64,000 bases of DNA from Arcobacter sp. Lineage in GTDB: Bacteria > Campylobacterota > Campylobacteria > Campylobacterales > Arcobacteraceae. Location: positions 248,001-312,000 of the forward strand of contig PKUK01000001.1 of NCBI GenBank assembly GCA_002869535.1. Direction: 5' to 3'. The notes below the pieces were generated by a model. It saw only the letters and a list, made by a program, of their open reading frames with translations, did not search any database and had not been told where the DNA came from. The position numbers and the translations under genes were made by a program. Shown in pieces: positions 8,266-16,798 of the stretch; the stretch's first letter is position 1, and the number at the start of each line of letters is the position of its first letter.

Positions 8266-11200
8266 TTAAGTATATAATAGAGTTTGGACTTAGAAAACCA
8301 ATTTTAAATCATCTTCTTTTACTTTTTTTATTAATTCTAGCAGTATTTGCATATAACAAAATTCCAAAAGAGATATTTCCTCCTGCTGTTTTGGATTCTG
8401 TTGTAATAAATGGCTCTTATGTTGGAGCTAGTTCGGATTTACTTGATAAAATGGCAGTTGAAGATTTAGAAGATGAATTAACATCTTTAGATGAAGCTTC
8501 TGATATTACTTCTGTAATAAAAAATGGATATTTTACTATAAATATAAAGCTAAAAAGAGGTTTTAAAGCAGAAGATATTATTGATGATGTAAAAGATATA
8601 ATTACAAAAACAAAAACAAATTTTCCCTCAGATATGGATGAACCAACAGTAAAAGAGCTTGTTCATGCAATACCACTTATTACAGTTGTAGTTTATGGGG
8701 AAGATAAACCAAAAACTCAACTACTTGACGTGGCAAATGAATTAAAAGCATCACTTTCTAAAATGGGAGACTTAAGCAATATCTCTATTTGGGGAGATAG
8801 TGACAAAGAGTTACTTATAAAATTTGATGAAAGAAAAATCTTAGCCTATGGACTTAATTTACAAGAAGTAATTACCACTGTAGAAGGCTTAAGTTCGATT
8901 TTTCCTGCAGGTATTATAAAAGATAGTACAAGGCACTATTATCTAAGTACTTTTAATGGTGAAAAAGAGATTAAAAATATCCAAAATACAATTTTAAAGC
9001 TCTCAAACCAGAAAATTTATCTAAAAGATATTGCAAATATTACTTATAAATTAGCTGATGTAAATAGTATCTCACATTTTAATGGAAATAAAGATGTTTC
9101 TGTTGGAGTAAATAAAAGTGAAACGGGCGATGCTATTGAATTAGTTAAAAATATAAAAACCATGCTAAAAGAGTATGAAAAAAAATATCCTGATTTAAAT
9201 TTTGCAACCCATACAGACACTTCTGTTTGGATAAAGAATAGATTAAATACTGTTGTATCAAATATACTTTTTGGACTTTGTTTACTTTTTATAGCACTAT
9301 TTTTCTTTATTAATGTAAGAATTGCTGCTGTAATTGCAATAGGAATTCCTACTTCCTTTATGATAGGACTTATTAGTGCGCAGGCTATGGGATATAGTTT
9401 AAATATGCTTTCCTTACTAGGTGCACTGATTGCTTTAGGAATGCTTGTTGATGAAGCTATTGTTGTAGGTGAAAATATATATAGACATATGGAGATGGGT
9501 AAAGATAGATTAACTGCAGCTATTGATGGGGCAGTTGAAGTCTATCCAGCTGTTTTAACAGCAACTGCTACAACAATATTTGCTTTTTTACCTATTTTAC
9601 TTATGACAGGAGAAGTAGGGAAGTTTATGAAAGTGCTTCCTATTATGATTACTATTTTACTTATTTCATCTTTGGTTGAAGCTTTTTTCTTTTTACCCTT
9701 ACATTCAAAACAGCTTTTTAATGTTCATGATAAAAAAAAGAAAGCAGATAAAATTTGGGATTGGAATAAAAAGTTTTATAAAAAGATTTTATCTTTTCTA
9801 TTAGAAAAGAGATACATCTCATTATTTGCAATGGTTATTTCAATCATTATGTTAACAGTTTTTATTGCCATGGGCTCAAGATTTCAATTCTTGCCTGAGT
9901 TTGATACTACACAGGTATATATAAATGGTTCTGTTGGTGTTGGTAAAAAAATAGAACAAACCGAAGAGTTAGTTTCAAAAATAGAACAAAAGATTTTAAA
10001 AGAGTATGACTTTGAAAAAGATGTTGACTCTATATCTTCTGTTATTGGATTAAAACTAGATGGTAAAAATCAGCCTCAAAATGAGGAGTTCTATTTTCAA
10101 ATCTTTGTTAATCTTCATGAAAAAGCACCACAAAATCTCTTTGATAAATATATAAACCCATATTTATCACCAAAATATGATGATACAAATATGATAAGAA
10201 CAAAACCTGCCCAAAAAGTTGAGAATGAACTTAGAGAACTTATAAAACCATTTATAAGTTCTGGTGAGTTTGAAGAGTTAAAAGTTTTTGTTCCAAAAGC
10301 TGGGATTGTTAAAAACGATTTAGAGTTATCAATTAGTGGAAGTAACGTTAGTGTAAAAGATGCTGTTGATAATATAAAAGTAGCACTTAAAGATATAAAA
10401 GGGGTATCTAATGTAGCTGATGATTATATTATGGGGAATATTGAACTTAAATTTAAAGTAAATTCTTATGGAGAAAATTTAGGATTTACAGAAAACTACA
10501 TACTCTCTTCTATTAGACCTTTTTATTTTAAAGGGTCATATTCAAAGATGTTTGATAATACTGGAATTGTTGATATAGTTTTCCAAAGTAAAAATAAAGA
10601 TTTATTAAGTAGTTTGGATAACTTTGAACTAATAGTTCCAAATACAAATGAAAAGGTTTTACTAAAAGAAGTAGTTGATATTGTAAGAAAAAATGCTTAT
10701 TCTCAGATATTTAAAGAAAATGGTGAAAGAATAGTATCTATCACAGGTTCAATTGGTGGAGGAGCTACATCAGCTGAAGTTTTTGAGATGTTAAATCCTA
10801 CTATTGAAAAATATAGACAAAAAGTTACAATTGATATAAAAGGTGAGCAACAAGAGAATGAAAAAGTTCAAAAAGAGATGGGAGAAGCAGCATTAATAGC
10901 TGTTGTTCTAATCTTTATTGCTTTAGTGTGGATGTTTGATTCTTTGGTAAAATCTTTAATTATTTTATCAACAATACCTTTATCAGTTTTAGGTGTTTTT
11001 GTAGGTCACTTTGTTTTAGGACTTAATATTACAATGCCAAGTTTAATAGGAATAGTTGGTCTTGCAGGGGTTATTGTAAATGATGGAATTATTATGATGG
11101 ACTTTATTAAAAAAGCAAAATCTTTAGATGAACTTGTAAGTTTTGCACTTTTGAGACTAAGACCTATATTACTAACTTCAGTTACGACTATTCTAGGTTT

Positions 11201-11348
11201 ATTTACTTTAATGTTTTTCGCTTCTGGTCAAGCTCTTATTTTACAGCCAATGGCTGTTTCTTTGGGGTTTGGGATATTATGGGCAACTGTTTTAAATCTA
11301 TATTATGTACCTATGTTATATAGGCTTATTTATTTAAGAAAAGTATAA
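8262..11348 (+). CDS. RND-family efflux transporter permease (AcrB/MMPL type)
   Basis: The 1028-residue product has the AcrB architecture: TM1 near 12-30 followed by KIPKEIFPP, a large periplasmic loop, and the TM2-6 block with GALIALGMLVDEAIVVGENI, the site of the proton-relay acidic residue. A second periplasmic loop and a C-terminal TM block (PSLIGIVGLAGVIVNDGIIMMDF) follow. RND pumps use the proton gradient to export substrates across the envelope. It overlaps the FtsL-like gene by 4 bases. No membrane-fusion adaptor or outer-membrane channel gene is next to it, which is unusual. Confidence 0.9.
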   Translation: MIKYIIEFGLRKPILNHLLLLFLLILAVFAYNKIPKEIFPPAVLDSVVINGSYVGASSDLLDKMAVEDLEDELTSLDEASDITSVIKNGYFTINIKLKRGFKAEDIIDDVKDIITKTKTNFPSDMDEPTVKELVHAIPLITVVVYGEDKPKTQLLDVANELKASLSKMGDLSNISIWGDSDKELLIKFDERKILAYGLNLQEVITTVEGLSSIFPAGIIKDSTRHYYLSTFNGEKEIKNIQNTILKLSNQKIYLKDIANITYKLADVNSISHFNGNKDVSVGVNKSETGDAIELVKNIKTMLKEYEKKYPDLNFATHTDTSVWIKNRLNTVVSNILFGLCLLFIALFFFINVRIAAVIAIGIPTSFMIGLISAQAMGYSLNMLSLLGALIALGMLVDEAIVVGENIYRHMEMGKDRLTAAIDGAVEVYPAVLTATATTIFAFLPILLMTGEVGKFMKVLPIMITILLISSLVEAFFFLPLHSKQLFNVHDKKKKADKIWDWNKKFYKKILSFLLEKRYISLFAMVISIIMLTVFIAMGSRFQFLPEFDTTQVYINGSVGVGKKIEQTEELVSKIEQKILKEYDFEKDVDSISSVIGLKLDGKNQPQNEEFYFQIFVNLHEKAPQNLFDKYINPYLSPKYDDTNMIRTKPAQKVENELRELIKPFISSGEFEELKVFVPKAGIVKNDLELSISGSNVSVKDAVDNIKVALKDIKGVSNVADDYIMGNIELKFKVNSYGENLGFTENYILSSIRPFYFKGSYSKMFDNTGIVDIVFQSKNKDLLSSLDNFELIVPNTNEKVLLKEVVDIVRKNAYSQIFKENGERIVSITGSIGGGATSAEVFEMLNPTIEKYRQKVTIDIKGEQQENEKVQKEMGEAALIAVVLIFIALVWMFDSLVKSLIILSTIPLSVLGVFVGHFVLGLNITMPSLIGIVGLAGVIVNDGIIMMDFIKKAKSLDELVSFALLRLRPILLTSVTTILGLFTLMFFASGQALILQPMAVSLGFGILWATVLNLYYVPMLYRLIYLRKV

Positions 11349-11377
11349 AATGTTACTCTTTTTTTTGAGTAACATTT
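11347..11377. terminator. Hairpin between convergent RND and NlpC/P60 genes
   Basis: The 11-bp inverted repeat AAATGTTACTC/GAGTAACATTT has an 8-T loop. It straddles the end of the RND gene and the last codons of the minus-strand gene, and can serve as a shared terminator for the convergent pair. The lack of a T run beyond the stem weakens the call. Confidence 0.5.
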
Positions 11378-12660
11378 ATAATTCCAAGCAATCTTGAGGC
11401 TAAACTTCTTTTATCATCAAAGCCCTCTACCTCTTCACCCATATTTAGGGTTGTAATTACAGCTTTCCCTACGATTTTTCTACCATCATTTCCAAAAAAG
11501 TCTTTTGTTTTTACTCCCCAAACATTATGAAAAAATAGTGGTTCATTGTTTTTTTGACCAATATAAATCATAATATGTCCCTTCATATAGGCTAGGGTTA
11601 AAAAAGGAATGGCATTTTCTAAAATAAACTCTTTTTTCTTTTTATTTGTTAAACTACTTATATCAAGATATCTATAATCTAAAGTTTGACCATAAGAGTT
11701 TCTTTTTAGATTTATGCCAAATGGTGCAAAGTAATCTTTTGTCAATGCAGAACAATCCCTATGACTTAAAGCTTCTCCCCACCCATAAGGCTCTTTTAGT
11801 AACTCATTTATTATATTTGATACATTATTCTCACTAAGCTCTATAGGTTTTTTTGATATATAAAGGCTTGGAATTTCTACAACTCTTATATATCCATGGT
11901 TGTTTGCATATCTTCCCACTGTAATTGCTTTATTGTTTTTAACAGGAAATATGGTTCCTAGTTTTATATATTCTAAAAATATACCTTTTTTATATATTGG
12001 GAAATTGTCTTTTATGGCAACATAATAGTTTTGATTTTCAAAAAAGTTTATAATTTTATTATCAACATAAGCTAAGTCATTTACCTCTATCCAGCCTTTT
12101 GCAAAAGATGAAAGCACATATGCCCAAGCTCTATCTTTAGAGAAGTGTGAGATCAAAATAGGGGAGTTTATTTTTATACCAGTGTTTTGATTATAATCAA
12201 AAGGGAAACCTTCTCCTGCAACACTTGGATTATAAAAAATCTTACTATTTGTTGGAAAAACCCGTAAATTTGAGTTTTTAACTGTTATTGCTTTTCTTAA
12301 GAAGGTATTATACTTTTCAAAATTTGAGTTATTTATTTGTTCTTCAAACCACTTTTTTGAAATAACTCTATTATTATCTCCGTAAACTTTGTCATTTTTA
12401 TATTTAAATTGCCAAGTTACATCTTTTATACTAGCTTTAAATTTTTCTTTATGCCAAGGTTTGAAATATCTCTCATCAAACTCTTTATTTAGTTTCTCTT
12501 GTATGTTTTTATTGAAAGTTGGCATTGTAGAGGTGTACTCTTTTGCATCTTGTTTATAGATTTTTAAATCATTTACTTCTGTATCTAATTGCTTTGATGC
12601 ACAGCCAAAAAATAAAAAAGTGCTAAAAAGAATAGTAAATATAAAATATACTTTTTTCAT
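11353..12660 (-). CDS. NlpC/P60-family peptidoglycan hydrolase lipoprotein with SH3 domain
   Basis: I start this at the second Met of the ORF: MKKVYFIFTILFSTFLFFGC is a lipoprotein signal with the cysteine at residue 20, and AGGA sits just upstream. The 435-residue protein has an N-terminal stabilising domain (KPWHKEKFKASIKDVTWQF), an SH3b1-like region (VRVVEIPSLYIS lies near its end), then the NlpC/P60 cysteine peptidase. Its catalytic Cys is in SHRDCSALTKDY, its His in MKGHIMIYIG, and FHNVWG is a likely third element. Such enzymes cut murein stem peptides in the periplasm. Confidence 0.85.
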   Translation of the reverse strand: MKKVYFIFTILFSTFLFFGCASKQLDTEVNDLKIYKQDAKEYTSTMPTFNKNIQEKLNKEFDERYFKPWHKEKFKASIKDVTWQFKYKNDKVYGDNNRVISKKWFEEQINNSNFEKYNTFLRKAITVKNSNLRVFPTNSKIFYNPSVAGEGFPFDYNQNTGIKINSPILISHFSKDRAWAYVLSSFAKGWIEVNDLAYVDNKIINFFENQNYYVAIKDNFPIYKKGIFLEYIKLGTIFPVKNNKAITVGRYANNHGYIRVVEIPSLYISKKPIELSENNVSNIINELLKEPYGWGEALSHRDCSALTKDYFAPFGINLKRNSYGQTLDYRYLDISSLTNKKKKEFILENAIPFLTLAYMKGHIMIYIGQKNNEPLFFHNVWGVKTKDFFGNDGRKIVGKAVITTLNMGEEVEGFDDKRSLASRLLGIINVTQKKE

Positions 12661-12781
12661 AAAAATCCTATAAAATCTTAAATTTATTGATTCTAACATA
12701 ATGCATTTTAAATAGATGTTTATGTCTTTGTAAATTGTTATACTATATTATGTTAAAAACTGTTTTAAAGGTTAAACTTAA

Positions 12782-13624
12782 GTGACAATTACAATTTCTA
12801 TTGGAAAAGAGATTTTTGAAGATATCTTAAACATGAAACAAAGAGTTTTATCAAAGGATATTAATAAATACTGGAGAAGTGAACTTTTAGATATAAAAAT
12901 TGTAGAGGATAAAATAAGATATGATATAAAAAAAGTTGACAGTCTTATTTTAACTAATGGCTTAGGAGAAGAAAAACCCTCTATAAAAATAGAGTGCAAA
13001 GATATAGATTACAATGCAAAGCTAAATAAGTTCGAATTTAAGTTAGGAAAAATCTTAGAGCAAAAAAATATTAACAGTATAGAAAACTTTAAAGACAATC
13101 TAATTGAAGAGCTTTTAAAAGAGAAAGAGCTTTTAAAAGATATGATGAATAAAGATCCCTTAACATCTTTATACAATAGAAGAAAAATGGAAGAGGATTT
13201 AGAGATTTTTACAAAGCAAAAACATTCAAGTATGCTTTGTGCAGTCTTTATTGATGCGGATAGATTTAAAGGAATCAACGATAATTTTGGACATGATGTG
13301 GGAGATAAGGTTTTAAAATTTTTGGCAAGTAAGATACAATCACATGTTTATAATCTAAATGGCGAAGCTTATCGATATGGAGGAGAAGAGTTTATAATTC
13401 TTTGTTTTGAGAAAAAAGATGAGTTAATTAAAAAACTTAATATTTTAAGAGAAGAGATAAAATCACAAAAGATTTTTCATCCTTTAAAAGAGATATCTAT
13501 TACTGTATCTATGGGAGTCTCTTTTTATGATAAAACACAGTCAGTAGAACATTTTATAAAAATGGCAGATGATAAAGTTTATGAAGCAAAAATAAAAGGA
13601 AGAGATAGACTAGAAGTAGTTTAA
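12782..13624 (+). CDS. GGDEF diguanylate cyclase
   Basis: The 280-residue cytosolic protein has a helical N-terminus of unknown function (1-115) and a GGDEF domain at about 120-280. The entry is DPLTSLYNRRKM, the metal-binding Asp is in FIDADRFKGIND, and the active-site loop is GGEEF (200-204), so it should make cyclic di-GMP. The inhibitory I-site (RxxD five residues before GGEEF) is absent; the position reads LNGE. It starts at GTG. Its 3' end overlaps the 3' end of the opposite-strand EAL gene by 15 bases. Confidence 0.9.
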   Translation: MTITISIGKEIFEDILNMKQRVLSKDINKYWRSELLDIKIVEDKIRYDIKKVDSLILTNGLGEEKPSIKIECKDIDYNAKLNKFEFKLGKILEQKNINSIENFKDNLIEELLKEKELLKDMMNKDPLTSLYNRRKMEEDLEIFTKQKHSSMLCAVFIDADRFKGINDNFGHDVGDKVLKFLASKIQSHVYNLNGEAYRYGGEEFIILCFEKKDELIKKLNILREEIKSQKIFHPLKEISITVSMGVSFYDKTQSVEHFIKMADDKVYEAKIKGRDRLEVV

Positions 13625-15904
13625 ATCTTTTTTCCCTTCTTCTATATTTTCATTTACTGTTAATTCAAACTCAGGTTTTCCTATATAGTACCCTTGTGAA
13701 TAACTTATATTCATAGCTTTAATAAATTCAAATATCTCTTTATTTTCTACATACTCTGCAATTGTTCTTATTTTTAAACTATCACATAAGAATTTTAAAG
13801 TACCTACAAGAAGCTGTGTTTTTTTATTTGTATCAATATCAGTAATTAATGTTCCATCAATTTTAAGGTAGTCTATGTAATCAGAAAGCTTAATAATATA
13901 ATCATAATTTGAATAACCACTTCCAAAATCATCAATTGCAATTTTACAATTAAGTCTTTTAATCTCTTTTATAAAGTTTGTAAAAGCATCATAGTTATTT
14001 ATAGCTTCTGTTTCAACAAGCTCAATTACGAGTTTATTTTGAACATTATGATTAACAATCTCATCAAAAAGATATTTTCTAATCTCATCATCAAGAATAT
14101 CTTCCATGCTTAAGTTTATTGAAAATTCAAAATCCTTATCAGCAAAAAATTCAAAAGATTTTTTGATAATAACTTTTGTTAAAGCTTTATATTTTTTTAT
14201 TTTTTTAGCAATTTGTAAAAACTCATCTGGATAGAATATTTTATCTCCATACTTTAACCTTACAAGAACCTCATACTTTTCAACTTTTCCTTGAAAGTTA
14301 TTATATATAGGTTGAAATGCAATAAGTACATTATCATTATTTAAAATAGAATCTTTTATTACTTTTATTTTATCTAGGTTTGATTTGTGTTTTTCAAGAT
14401 TTTCAATATGAGAACTATTGTAAATAGAAATATCATGATTTAAGTCTAATGCTTCATCTAGGGCTATTTCTGCTTCTTTTAACTCATTTATATCATTATT
14501 TAGCCTATCTATTCCACTAACTCCAATTGCTGTATCAATATTTATCTCATATTTATCAAGAATAAGAAACTCTTTTTTTTCTAATAAGTTTTGAAGTTTG
14601 TTTAATGATTTATTTAATACATTTTTATCTTTATATAGATATTTAAAGGCAAAGACATTATGTTTTATTTTATAGACTTTTAAAAATCTAGTATCTTTTT
14701 TTATAAATTCAGTAAAAAAGTGTGCACACTCTTTTAGTAGTTCTTTTGAGACATTAAATCCATATATATTTTGGATATTTTTATCATTTGTTATATTTAA
14801 TAGAACAATTAGAGAGTCTTTAAACTCTTTTTCTTTTAAATCATTTAAAAGATGTTCCAAGTTAGGCAGCTTTGTTAAACCATCTGTAATAAATTGTTTA
14901 ATTATTTTTTCTTCAAGTTTTTCAGGAGTACTTGCAAAGTGTACAACAAGAGGTAAAGCTAAAACTGAAATAAATATAAGAATATACATCAATTGCAATT
15001 TTTTATTTTCTGCATTTTCTTCGATTTTAGTAAATTTTGATTGAAATAGTAAAGTTAAATTTTCTTGCGAGTTGAAAGTGTCGAGTTTTTTTGCATATTT
15101 TGTCTCACTAGTATACTCTTCTTTAGATAAAATAAGTTTTGCAGTTATTTTTCCAACTCTATCTTCTAATAAATGAGTATTAAACTTATCTGAGTAAATA
15201 GCCAGTTCTTTAGAATCATCAATAATAAATTGCCCTTTGTTATTGACTAAAAAGATGTTGAATAGTTCACTCTCTCTTAACTTATTTAGGAAGTTGTCTA
15301 AAAAGATATTTATAACAATAAAGCCTTTTTTATTGTTGTTTTTATCAAAAATGGCTTTAGCAACCCTAATTGTTGCCATTTTAGGTTCTGTGATTTTTCC
15401 ATTTTCTATATTTAAATCTATGTTAGAGACTCCATATTCTCCATTTTTCAACTCTATAAATGTTTTAAAATAGTCACGATATGCTTTATTTTCTAATTTA
15501 TTTTCTGGGGTTATTATTGAAGGTGTATCTTTTGAAAAAAGATTTTTATTAATCTTTATTTTTTCATTACCATTTAAATCAAGATATCTTATTTGAAAAG
15601 TTGATGGCAAAGTGTTTAGTACAGCGAGGAATAGTTGAGTACTATTCTCCTCATCATGTTTGTTGTTTATATAGTCTGTAAATAGTCTATTTCTTGAAAG
15701 TACATCTAATGAGTTTTTGTAATTATTTATATAGTCAAGTATATATTTATTTTTATTTTGAAAAATTATTTCATGGGTTTCATTTGTGATATTATGGATA
15801 TTTGATTCATTTGTATAGTTGTTAAAAATATAGATAAAACTTACTAGAATAGTGATAGATAATAAATGGAAAAATAAAAATTTAGATTTGTAGCTTAATT
15901 TCAA
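13610..15904 (-). CDS. Membrane-bound EAL phosphodiesterase with degenerate GGDEF and periplasmic sensor
   Basis: The 764-residue product has an N-terminal TM (about 9-27), a periplasmic Cache-like sensor (30-300), a second TM (about 305-323), a GGDEF domain and an EAL domain (about 510-755). The GGDEF site reads VFAFKY, so it cannot be a cyclase. The EAL residues are kept: EVLVRL, NLSMEDI, ELVETEA, DDFGSGYSNYDY, KIDGTLI, AEYVEN and QGYYIGKP. It should hydrolyse cyclic di-GMP in response to an external ligand. It lies tail-to-tail with the diguanylate cyclase gene. Confidence 0.9.
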   Translation of the reverse strand: MKLSYKSKFLFFHLLSITILVSFIYIFNNYTNESNIHNITNETHEIIFQNKNKYILDYINNYKNSLDVLSRNRLFTDYINNKHDEENSTQLFLAVLNTLPSTFQIRYLDLNGNEKIKINKNLFSKDTPSIITPENKLENKAYRDYFKTFIELKNGEYGVSNIDLNIENGKITEPKMATIRVAKAIFDKNNNKKGFIVINIFLDNFLNKLRESELFNIFLVNNKGQFIIDDSKELAIYSDKFNTHLLEDRVGKITAKLILSKEEYTSETKYAKKLDTFNSQENLTLLFQSKFTKIEENAENKKLQLMYILIFISVLALPLVVHFASTPEKLEEKIIKQFITDGLTKLPNLEHLLNDLKEKEFKDSLIVLLNITNDKNIQNIYGFNVSKELLKECAHFFTEFIKKDTRFLKVYKIKHNVFAFKYLYKDKNVLNKSLNKLQNLLEKKEFLILDKYEINIDTAIGVSGIDRLNNDINELKEAEIALDEALDLNHDISIYNSSHIENLEKHKSNLDKIKVIKDSILNNDNVLIAFQPIYNNFQGKVEKYEVLVRLKYGDKIFYPDEFLQIAKKIKKYKALTKVIIKKSFEFFADKDFEFSINLSMEDILDDEIRKYLFDEIVNHNVQNKLVIELVETEAINNYDAFTNFIKEIKRLNCKIAIDDFGSGYSNYDYIIKLSDYIDYLKIDGTLITDIDTNKKTQLLVGTLKFLCDSLKIRTIAEYVENKEIFEFIKAMNISYSQGYYIGKPEFELTVNENIEEGKKDLNYF

Positions 15905-15908
15905 AATA

Positions 15909-15970
15909 GATACCCTTTTAGGAATATTTTCTTGTTAATATATTACAAGAAAAACCTTTAAAAAGGTATC
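15909..15970. repeat. Nested inverted repeat between cytochrome and phosphodiesterase genes
   Basis: The outer arms GATACC/GGTATC (15909-15914 and 15965-15970) extend by four T-A pairs, then AGG/CCT, then a perfect inner 9-bp stem TTTTCTTGT/ACAAGAAAA (15927-15935 and 15945-15953). The element fills the gap after the cytochrome gene at 15991 and just before the phosphodiesterase ATG. It could be a terminator for the first or a structured leader for the second. Confidence 0.55.
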
Positions 15971-15990
15971 AACTTTATTTAAAAGAGAGA

Positions 15991-16266
15991 CTATTTCCCT
16001 ACTTTTTCTGCGATAGCATTAATGTCAGCGTCACTTAATCCTGTAACTTGACCTTTCATAAGACCTTTCATTGGTCCACCATAAGTTCCATCTTGATAAC
16101 CTTTTAAAGAAGATACGATATCCGCTTTACTCATATCACTAAGTACTTTAGATTTACCCATAGCAGCTTTTTCCCCATTTGCCCCATGACATGCAACACA
16201 TTTATCATATGGAGCTGCAAATGCAGCACATGCTAGAATTGAAGTTAAAAGTATAATTTTTTTCAT
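15991..16266 (-). CDS. Short class I cytochrome c (c553-like)
   Basis: The 91-residue product has a signal peptide ending AAFAA, haem motif CVACH followed by GANGEKAAMGKS, and the methionine segment GGPMKGLMKGQVTGLSDADINAIA. It is a periplasmic electron carrier of the c553 type. It is a tandem paralogue of the next cytochrome, with most residues identical, and is also related to the one at 5107. A 6-bp inverted repeat (AATGTT/AACATT) lies just upstream of its start. The 147-base gap suggests separate transcription from its twin. Confidence 0.9.
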   Translation of the reverse strand: MKKIILLTSILACAAFAAPYDKCVACHGANGEKAAMGKSKVLSDMSKADIVSSLKGYQDGTYGGPMKGLMKGQVTGLSDADINAIAEKVGK

Positions 16267-16413
16267 TGTTTGCCTTTAATGTTAATTGAACATTAAAATA
16301 TTATAATACTTTAACTTTTAAGTTTATTATTTAATTTAAGAATTTATTCAATAGAGCTAAAATGAGGAGAAGGGTAACATTATTAAAATAAGAAGATATT
16401 CTTCTTATTTTAA

Positions 16414-16689
16414 TTATTTACCTATTTGTTCTGCAATAGCATTAATGTCAGCATCACTTAAAGTAATCACTTGACCTTTCATAAGACCTTTCATTGGACC
16501 ACCATAAGTTCCATCTTTATAACCTTTTAGTGAAGCAACAATATCAGCTTTTGACATATCTTTTATTATTTTTGATTTACCTAACGCCGCTTTTTCACCA
16601 TTTGCACCATGGCAACCAGCACATTTTGTATATGGACTAGCAAATGATACACATGCTAAGATTGTTGTAAGAAGTAAGATTTTTTTCAT
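16414..16689 (-). CDS. Short class I cytochrome c (c553-like), tandem paralogue
   Basis: The 91-residue product has a signal peptide ending VSFAS, haem motif CAGCH with GANGEKAALGKS, and GGPMKGLMKGQVITLSDADINAIAEQIGK. It has the same size and layout as the neighbour at 15991, so the pair comes from a recent tandem duplication. It probably feeds electrons to terminal oxidases or peroxidases in the periplasm, but the partner is not shown here. Confidence 0.9.
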   Translation of the reverse strand: MKKILLLTTILACVSFASPYTKCAGCHGANGEKAALGKSKIIKDMSKADIVASLKGYKDGTYGGPMKGLMKGQVITLSDADINAIAEQIGK

Positions 16690-16768
16690 AAAATTCCTTT
16701 TTTTAAAATTGTATAAGAATTTTAATCTAAAAATATAATTTATGCTTTGATTTATGTAAAAAGTGAGA

Positions 16769-16798
16769 TATCTAATATAGCAATTGCTATATTAGATA
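16769..16798. terminator. 30-bp perfect palindrome at the end of the glutamate mutase operon
   Basis: TATCTAATATAGCAA is followed with no spacer by its exact reverse complement. It includes the stop codon of the ligase gene (16792-16794). On the minus strand the hairpin is followed, after a 6-base gap, by CTTTTT, so a terminator is the simplest reading. A protein-binding palindrome remains possible because it is loopless and perfect. Confidence 0.65.
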
